From Fremontodendron californicum (taxonomy: Eukaryota > Streptophyta > Magnoliopsida > Malvales > Malvaceae), in contig JAULJL010000032.1 in the NCBI GenBank assembly GCA_030761205.1, positions 8,313,134-8,377,133 on the forward strand: 64,000 nucleotides of DNA, read 5' to 3'. Both the position numbers and the translations under genes were made by a program. Shown one piece after another: positions 58,076-64,000 of the stretch. Numbering within the stretch: position 1 is the stretch's first letter; each line of letters opens with the position of its first letter. Under the pieces are notes generated by a model that was given only the letters and a program-made list of their open reading frames with translations, had not been told where the DNA came from and ran no database searches.

Positions 58076-58723
58076 ATGGAAAGCACTTCGTCCCAGCGCA
58101 TTAAAAAAATTTGTGTCTTTGGAGGTGCTTATCCAGGGAAAAATAACATATTCGCTGATGAAGCCATAAGAGTTGGAGTAATACTTGCCCAACAAAAGAT
58201 CCACTTGATTTATGGAGGCGGTAGTACGGGTTTAATGGGAGCAGTCGCTACAGCAGCACACGCCGGAGGAAGTCCAGTTCTAGGAATCGTGCCAAAACTA
58301 TTCACAGATTTTTGTGGACCTACCGTGGGTAAGGAAATACAAGTCTGGAGTATCCCTGAACGGATAACAATCATGTACCATTCTGCCGATGCATTCATTG
58401 CCTTACCAGGAGGTCTGGGTACATTGGAAGAAATAGCTTGCGTGGCTTCTTGGTCATCTTTGGTCACAAATAAGAAACCCATTGGTTTGCTTAATATTAA
58501 TGGTTATTTTAGTAATTTACTTTCATATTTAGATAATGCTGTGGATAATGGATTCATGTTTTCAGAGGCAAGGAGAACCATAATTTCTGCTACAACCATT
58601 GAAGATTTACTCAAAAAGCTACAAGCTTATGAGTGTTTATCTGCTACGGCTGTTTCGCAAACGCTCGGAAAAAGAAAAAGAGATATGGACGAGCAAGGAG
58701 TGGATTGCACTTTGTCTTTGTGA
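58076..58723 (+). CDS. LOG-like: LOG-family protein (cytokinin riboside 5'-monophosphate phosphoribohydrolase) captured in C
   Basis: An intact, intronless 215-aa frame, close to the length of plant LOG proteins. LOG enzymes release active cytokinin bases from their nucleotides, mainly in cytosol and nucleus. Visible motifs: VFGGAYPG (14-21, usually VFCGSSPG), YGGGSTGLMG (46-55), the PGGxGTxxE signature as PGGLGTLEE (111-119) and KPIGLLNINGYF (134-145). Arg96 lies where the catalytic Arg of the MHxRK region is expected, but the neighbouring residues are changed (IPERI). The C-terminus ends in a basic KRKRD stretch and a short tail. ATG has a good context (AAAAAATGG), 21 bases after a candidate acceptor (CTCTTTCAG, 58054). 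Host LOG genes have several introns, so this copy probably came through RNA. It lies inside the LTRs, not beside them. Confidence 0.93.
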   Translation: MESTSSQRIKKICVFGGAYPGKNNIFADEAIRVGVILAQQKIHLIYGGGSTGLMGAVATAAHAGGSPVLGIVPKLFTDFCGPTVGKEIQVWSIPERITIMYHSADAFIALPGGLGTLEEIACVASWSSLVTNKKPIGLLNINGYFSNLLSYLDNAVDNGFMFSEARRTIISATTIEDLLKKLQAYECLSATAVSQTLGKRKRDMDEQGVDCTLSL

Positions 58724-58816
58724 CATTATCTAACATTTTGCTTGTTGTGTCTCAGTTATAATAAGTGGTTAGCAACCTCTGCAGGTAATATCTCCTAAAT
58801 TCTACCTTTAAAATTT

Positions 58817-58856
58817 GACATTGGGGACAATGTCATATTTTAGTAGGGGGTAAGGG
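58817..58856 (+). other. Conserved hairpin and internal G-rich tract in C
   Basis: GACATTG-GGGA-CAATGTC (58817-58834) is a perfect 7-bp stem with a 4-nt loop. It is followed by TAGTAGGGGGTAAGGG (58841-58856), which resembles a polypurine tract about 1.7 kb before the real one. Equivalent hairpin-plus-tract pairs are in B1, B2 and D. Confidence 0.65.
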
Positions 58857-59735
58857 ACATATTTTGCTAAAAAAAAAAAATAAAAAAAAAAAAAATTTGT
58901 TGTGTTTTAAGACATTTAGAAGTATTCATTCTGAACAAGGTCTGAGTAAGGGAGACTTGAGACATACCTTGTCAGTTTGATTTAATCTTCTTCTTAAAAA
59001 AAAACAAAAAAACAAAAAAACAAAAAAAAAAACAAAAAAAAAACAAAAAAACAAAAAAAAAAAAAAGCATGTTTAGACTTAGTGTGTTTTTTTTTTTAGT
59101 TACTTTCAATACAATGATGAGATATGAATTGCATAAGTCTAAAACAGATTTATTAGTGAGAAGATTTTCATGAGAATTGAGCTTGATGTCAACCTTTTTA
59201 TGAGCCAATGTTAATATGATATGTTGATTGAGAAAGAAGCATGTTTAGACTTAATCTGACTTGTATAATCATCTTTGTGAGTTTTTGAGCCTATAATGAT
59301 TGATGCATTATACAAATCAATCTAATTTCTTTCTTGAGTGCTCTTATGATTACATGATTCTCTAGAACTTGCTTTAAACCGTTTGAGACTATATTGATAC
59401 ATGTGACAACATGAATATGATAGAGGCATTAGGATTATAACCAGAGCCAAACAGCCATCCATTATTAATGTTCTACGAGAACATCCCCACTAGTGAGCCA
59501 ATTTGAGCCTACATTAAATATGATGTTTTATTGGTAACCACAACTTACACCTAGCCTAAATATGCTTATATCCTTACCCTTGTTCTAAAGATGAATTTTA
59601 TATTTTGAGACATATTGCAAAAAAAACAAGGGATATTTTTATTTGAATATTTGGGTTAGAAACAAAAGATAAGTGTGGTGGAAGAAAAGAAAAAGTCAAG
59701 AGAAAAAGAAAGGGATCATTGTCAAATACATTCCC

Positions 59736-59779
<44 letters not shown>

Positions 59780-60558
59780 CTCTTGAACTTCTAGAAAAAG
59801 ATGTTACAAAGTTGGTTAGAATGATGCAAAGGCTCAACATGAATATTTAGCCTATGTATGAATATTATGTGCTTTATAAGAGTTTTGAGAAGTTTTATTT
59901 GTATGATCTTATTATGTCTCTAAAATCTATGAACTCTTTGGAACCTTTGTGATATCTTTATCCTTTTGTTCTTTAACCACATTATAACCCTTTGGCCCCA
60001 TTACAACCTTGAATAAAGACCTCTTGATTTATGAAGTTGTATGATCTAAATAGTGGAGAATAGGTGGACAAGCAAGCATATGGTAGAAGTGTTTTCATGA
60101 GATTGATTGAGTGTAAACACTTTACCACTACTTTAAAGAGTGAAAATCAAGAGAGTATCCCATGTGAGAAGTTGAGATTAAGTTTGAATATACACTATTT
60201 TGATTGAAATATGTTATGTTATTATTGGCTTAACTCAAACTATTTACATTCAAGCAAGATTTTTTGTGAATTTCTTTAAGCTATTGATTAGTTTTTAAGA
60301 CTTGTCCAATGATTATCTCTAATTTATATTGGAAGGATTAGTTATAATTATTATTTTTAGTTTTTCTTATGTCTTCAATGTTTGTGGGTATCGTCCTAGT
60401 AAACCCTCACGAGACTAAACTCGTCCACTAGGGACACCTAGGGGTTTAAAGGCTTGTGTCACATGCTAAGTGCCACCGTGATTTCCTACGAAAATGGATT
60501 AGATTAGATTTTCTTATTTTATTTTTATTGAGTCGTTGCTAGGGACTAGCAACAATCT
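58857..60558 (+). other. 3' non-coding region of C
   Basis: There is no gene here. It contains poly-A runs (58868-58893), a (CAAAAAAA)n tract (58994-59066) and a ~36-base A-run at about 59740-59775. From about 59085 it is homologous to the B1/B2 3' region, which lies inverted right after C's 3' LTR. Confidence 0.65.
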
Positions 60559-60571
60559 AAGTATGGGGGTG
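60559..60571 (+). other. Polypurine tract of C
   Basis: AAGTATGGGGGTG directly precedes the 3' LTR start TGATAACTC. It is a near match to the D tract (AAGTTTGGGGGTG). Confidence 0.85.
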
Positions 60572-62072
60572 TGATAACTCGTATAATTATATAGTTTTTA
60601 GTTATGTTTTATTATTGTTTTGTGTCAAATACGAGTTATTATTGTTTAGTCTAATTGTGTTTATGATCTTTTATATTTTTATGTAATTCGGTGTTTTTCA
60701 CAAGTTTCTTTGAGTGATTTCAGATTACTAGAATTAAGGGCAAATCCAGTTCAGTTCCAGTTCCGACACCTTTTGCCATATCAGCTATATCTCGAGTTTC
60801 ACTGAAGCAATAAGGCTGAACTTTGTATCCCTGCAAAGCTAAGAGGCATATCTATCTTTTTCATGTTTTACACTTCTTGAAACGGAGTCGTTTTCCCTAG
60901 CGAAATCGACCATCAAGTTGGCTGATGTGCAATGACGTCTGTTCTGCACCGTTTTGGTATTTTGACCATATCTTCCGATCCACGTGCGCAAATGATCTGA
61001 TTCCAACGGCTATGGATCCGTAACTGATAGGGGTATATTTTTCTAGAAGACCATTTTATCAGATCGAGCCTCCAACATTGACAAAATTGACCATCAAGCT
61101 GGCTGATCAGAATTGTCATACAATATGACGAAAATTGTTAGAAAAATGCACCCACCTATTATACCTACCTTTGAAATTTGTAAAGCTTGTCTCTTGTCAT
61201 TTAGCCCTCCAAAATGTGTATAAATAGAGGGCCTTGGATGAGTATTGGGATACATTATACATTGGTAGGATATTAGCCTTGGTAGTAAAATTCTCTAAGT
61301 TTTCTTCTTCTTTCCTTTCTCTAGTTTTCTTTTTTTTTTTTACTTATGCTTCTTACATTTCTTTTCATTTTATTCATATCTAGTATGTGTTGCTAATCAT
61401 ATTGTTGAGGTGATGAGGTGAAGCTCTTGGTAAATGCTAAGGTTAGTCTCTTAAACATGAGCTAAAATGAATCATCATTTATAAACACTAGTATAGATAA
61501 TATTTTCTTTTGGTTTAAAATCATACTTGCAAAGTAGAGATCTTGATTCATTATTGACAATGAAAATGGCACAGTAAATGCTTGGTTTCATAACCTTGAT
61601 TTGTTGTAGACATATACCTTGGCATAAGGAATGCTTGGACTCTTTTTGTGAGTTTTGAGGACACCAAATGAACATAATATCATATGCTATGGACGTTGGA
61701 CAATTTGGACTGAATTGCTAAACCTTCCGGTTGGAACCTCCCTTATGTGTGGATTTCAATTGTGTAATAAAACAAGATTAATCTTAGCATAACACCAAGA
61801 GTGGATTCTCTAACCTCAACATCTTTTCTTATTGTTTTTTTTATATCTTGTTTAATTGCTTTTATGTTATTTTGTTTATTTTGTTCTCTAATATCTTGTT
61901 TACTTTCTTTGTTATTGATTCCCTAATATCTTGTTTATTTTCTTTTTCTTATATATTTATAAACTTATACTTACTAATACGCTTCCCTGTGGTTCGACCT
62001 CGGACACCCGAGAATTTATTACTTGAACATAACCTGCACTTGGGTTTACAACTCTTAATTGAGTTACCATCA
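60572..62072 (+). repeat. 3' LTR of element C
   Basis: 1501 bp, apparently identical to 52665-54165. It ends ACCATCA and is followed by the CACTT target repeat. Confidence 0.95.
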
Positions 62073-63626
62073 CACTTAGCATGTGACACAAGCCTTTGAA
62101 CCCCTAGGTGTCCCTAGTGGACGAGTTTAGTCTCGTGAGGGTTTACTTGGACGATACCCACAAACATGGAAAAACTAAAATAAAAATAAAATATATTAAA
62201 TATAATTACTCCTAATCCTTCCAATATAAATAAGAGATAATTATTAAACAGATCTTATAAACTAATCAATAGCTTAAAGAATTTCACAAAAAATCATGCT
62301 TGAATGTAAATAGTTTGAGTTAAGCCAATATTAACATAACATATTTCAATCAAAATAGTGCATATTCAAACTTAATCTCAACTTCTCACATAGGGTACTC
62401 TCGTGATTTCACTCTTTAAAGTTGTGGTAAAGTGTTTACACTCAATCAATCTCATGAAAACAGTTCTACCATATGTTTGCTTGTCCACCTATTCTCCACT
62501 ATTTAGATCATGCAACTTCATAAACCAAGAGGTCTTTATTTAAGGTTGTAATGGGGCCAAGGGGTTGTAATATGATTAAAGAATAAAAGGATAAAGATAT
62601 CACAAAGGTTCTAAAGACTTCATAGAGTTTAAAGATAAAATAAGATTTTGCAAATAAAACTTTCTCAATATTCCTTGGAAGTACATAATCACATAGGCTG
62701 AATATTTTATGTTGAGCCTTTGCTTCATTCTAACCAACCTTGTAACATTCTTTTTCTTTTCTTTAACTAGTAGTTCAAGAGATAGTTCAAAATTATTTTT
62801 TTTCATGGGAATGTATTTTTACAATGTTCTCTTTTTTTTTTCTCTTGACTTTTACCTTTCTCCTCCCCCACACTTATCTTTTGTTCTAACCCAAATTTTC
62901 AAAAAGTATCCCTTGTTTTTGCAATATGTCTCAAAATATTCAATCCAGCTTTAGAACAAGGGTAAAGATATAAGTGTATTTAGGCTAGGAAAAAAATGTG
63001 GTTACCAAAGAAATAGCTTATTCAATGTAGGCTCAAATTAGCTCACTAGGGGATGTTCTCTTGGAACATCAACAGGGATGGCTATTTGGCCCTAGTTATA
63101 ATCCTAATGCCTCTATCATATTCATGTAGTTACATGCATCACAATAGTGTTAAATGGTTTAAAGCAAGTTCTAGAGAAACATGTAATCATAAGAGCACTC
63201 AAGAAAGAAATTAGATTGATATGTATAATGCATCAATCATATAGGTTCAAAACACACAAGGATGATTATACAAGTCAATATTAAGTCTAAACATGCTTCT
63301 TTCTCAATCAACATATCATATCAACATTGGCTCTTTGAAAAATAGTATCAAGCTTAATTCTCATGAAAATCTTCTTACTAATAACTAGTTTTAGACCTAT
63401 GCAATTCATATCTCATCATTGTATTAAAAAAACTAAAACACACTAATAATAATAATAATAATAATAATAATATAGACTCATAAAAAAAATAATAGCCAAA
63501 AATAAAAGAATCCTTCCCCCCACACTTAATTCTTACATTGTCCTCAATGTAATGCTATTAACCTAAATGAAAGAATCATATGTAAGAGAAAAGAACTAAT
63601 AACATAATAATAGAAATAACTAAGAC
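62073..63626 (-). other. B2 3' internal region, continued after C
   Basis: Non-coding, colinear with B1 23945-25600. It holds the minus-strand hairpin TACATTG-AGGA-CAATGTA (63534-63551) with a G-rich tract next to it (complement of 63515-63526), and a trinucleotide AT-rich run at about 63445-63470. It is an inverted partner of C 59085-60490. Confidence 0.7.
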
Positions 63627-64000
63627 TCAAAACAAAACAAACTCATGCAACCTAAATAATCCTAAAATACTAAACAAACAATTAACAAATAAAAACAATA
63701 AAAATAAAAATAATAAAAGGAAAAGGAAAAGAAAGAAAATCTGAGTATGGCAGGTTGGTAATTTCTTCATTAATTGGTAAGTGCCTTCCCAATTAGCATT
63801 TGAGTTAGTGTTTTGAACATAACCAACACCTTTTCTTGGCTTTTTAGTATTTTCAGGCTCATACAAGAAACTTCCCGGATTTATGCATTTTGTAGGGCGG
63901 TTTCTTTGCACAATAATGGATGCATTCTCCATTACAAGTATTATTCCATCATCTATTGTGGTGCATATCTCATCAAGGAATGGTGCATCTTTTGGTACTT
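63627..64000 (-). CDS. B2 gag-derived ORF, C-terminal part (runs off the window)
   Basis: The minus-strand frame entering from the right edge matches the end of the B1 312-aa ORF (DEICTT, MENASIIVQRNRP, FLYEPEN). The codon that stops the B1 frame is a Tyr codon here, so the frame continues through a Leu/Phe-rich, low-complexity tail to 63627. The extension is probably not selected. Confidence 0.65.
   Translation of the reverse strand, partial: VPKDAPFLDEICTTIDDGIILVMENASIIVQRNRPTKCINPGSFLYEPENTKKPRKGVGYVQNTNSNANWEGTYQLMKKLPTCHTQIFFLFLFLLLFLFLLFLFVNCLFSILGLFRLHEFVLF

Larger units (their letters stand above)
52665..62072 (+). mobile_element. C: complete, very young non-autonomous LTR retrotransposon carrying a LOG gene
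   Basis: Two 1501-bp LTRs (TGATAACTCG...TACCATCA) sit exactly 7907 bp apart and look identical. The target repeat CACTT is at 52660-52664 and 62073-62077, and joining the flanks restores the B family order seen in B1 (GGCACTTAGCATGTGAC). Order inside: PBS for tRNA-Asp, leader hairpins, gag-protease fused to an integrase tail, a basic Cys-cluster ORF, LOG-family ORF, hairpin plus G-tract, PPT. There is no RT, RNase H or integrase core, so copying needs partners in trans. All three frames are open. Confidence 0.95.
50987..64000 (-). mobile_element. B2: minus-strand sister of B1, inserted in Tat2, split by C, runs off the window
   Basis: The LTR (50987-52557) begins TGATACACTC and is homologous to the B1 LTRs. 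Internal sequence occupies 52558-52664 and then, after element C, 62073-64000. Order and orientation match B1: PPT by the LTR, non-coding 3' region, hairpin, then the gag-derived ORF at the window end. The left target flank is AGCAT (50982-50986); the right one is not visible. Confidence 0.9.

Noticed and set aside
58076..58723. LOG as an ordinary host gene beside the retrotransposon, or as bacterial contamination
   Set aside because: It lies between the PBS and PPT, inside both LTRs and the target repeat. Base composition matches the element, and the protein resembles plant LOG rather than bacterial forms.
58972..59208. Phe-rich minus-strand ORF in the C 3' region
   Set aside because: Comes from the (CAAAAAAA)n tract; low complexity only.

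Overview
This window looks like plant nuclear heterochromatin: AT-rich DNA made almost entirely of nested LTR retrotransposons, with no intact single-copy host gene that I can recognise. Evidence for a plant, probably a eudicot, is the Ty3/gypsy Tat (Ogre-like) lineage with an extra ORF before gag, a G-patch after the protease and a second, archaeal-type RNase H. Other plant signs are tRNA-Arg and tRNA-Asp primer binding sites, a plant-type L1 fragment and a LOG-family ORF. The species cannot be named from the sequence.

Layout. (1) 1-21560: Tat1, a plus-strand Tat element with ~4.8 kb LTRs. It has PBS (tRNA-Arg), leader, ORF1, gag-pro-G-patch, a probable intron, RT/RNH/aRNH/INT, paired RNA hairpins, a 72-bp tandem array, PPT and a truncated 3' LTR. 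Its polyprotein is broken by two stop codons and one frameshift. (2) 21561-32551: older background DNA with a complete small minus-strand non-autonomous element (B1, 22404-28228, TSD CGTTC), a LINE ORF2 fragment, and a plant transposon-protein pseudogene split by a Tat LTR fragment. (3) 32552-50986: Tat2, a minus-strand Tat element. Its 3' LTR is split by element D (33737-40684, TSD CTACC), and its internal region is cut at 50987 by B2. (4) 50987-64000: B2, a minus-strand sister of B1 that runs off the window. It is interrupted by element C (52665-62072, TSD CACTT).

Element C is the most interesting object. Its two 1501-bp LTRs look identical, its PBS matches tRNA-Asp perfectly, and its three ORFs are all open. 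They are a 911-codon gag-protease frame fused directly to an integrase C-terminal tail (no RT, RNase H or integrase core), a 178-aa basic Cys-cluster protein of unknown role, and a complete intronless 215-aa LOG-family protein (cytokinin-activating phosphoribohydrolase). It therefore looks like a very recently moved, non-autonomous retrotransposon carrying a captured host hormone-metabolism gene. Each ORF is preceded by a pyrimidine-rich AG resembling a 3' splice site, which suggests spliced subgenomic mRNAs.

Elements B1, B2, C and D share related termini, a tRNA-Asp-type PBS and a conserved 3' hairpin (ACATTG, 4-nt loop, CAATGT) next to an internal G-rich tract. None of B1, C or D encodes a reverse transcriptase, and B2 shows none inside the window, so their movement must depend on partners supplied in trans. 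The insertion order that can be read is: Tat2, then D and B2 into Tat2, then C into B2.
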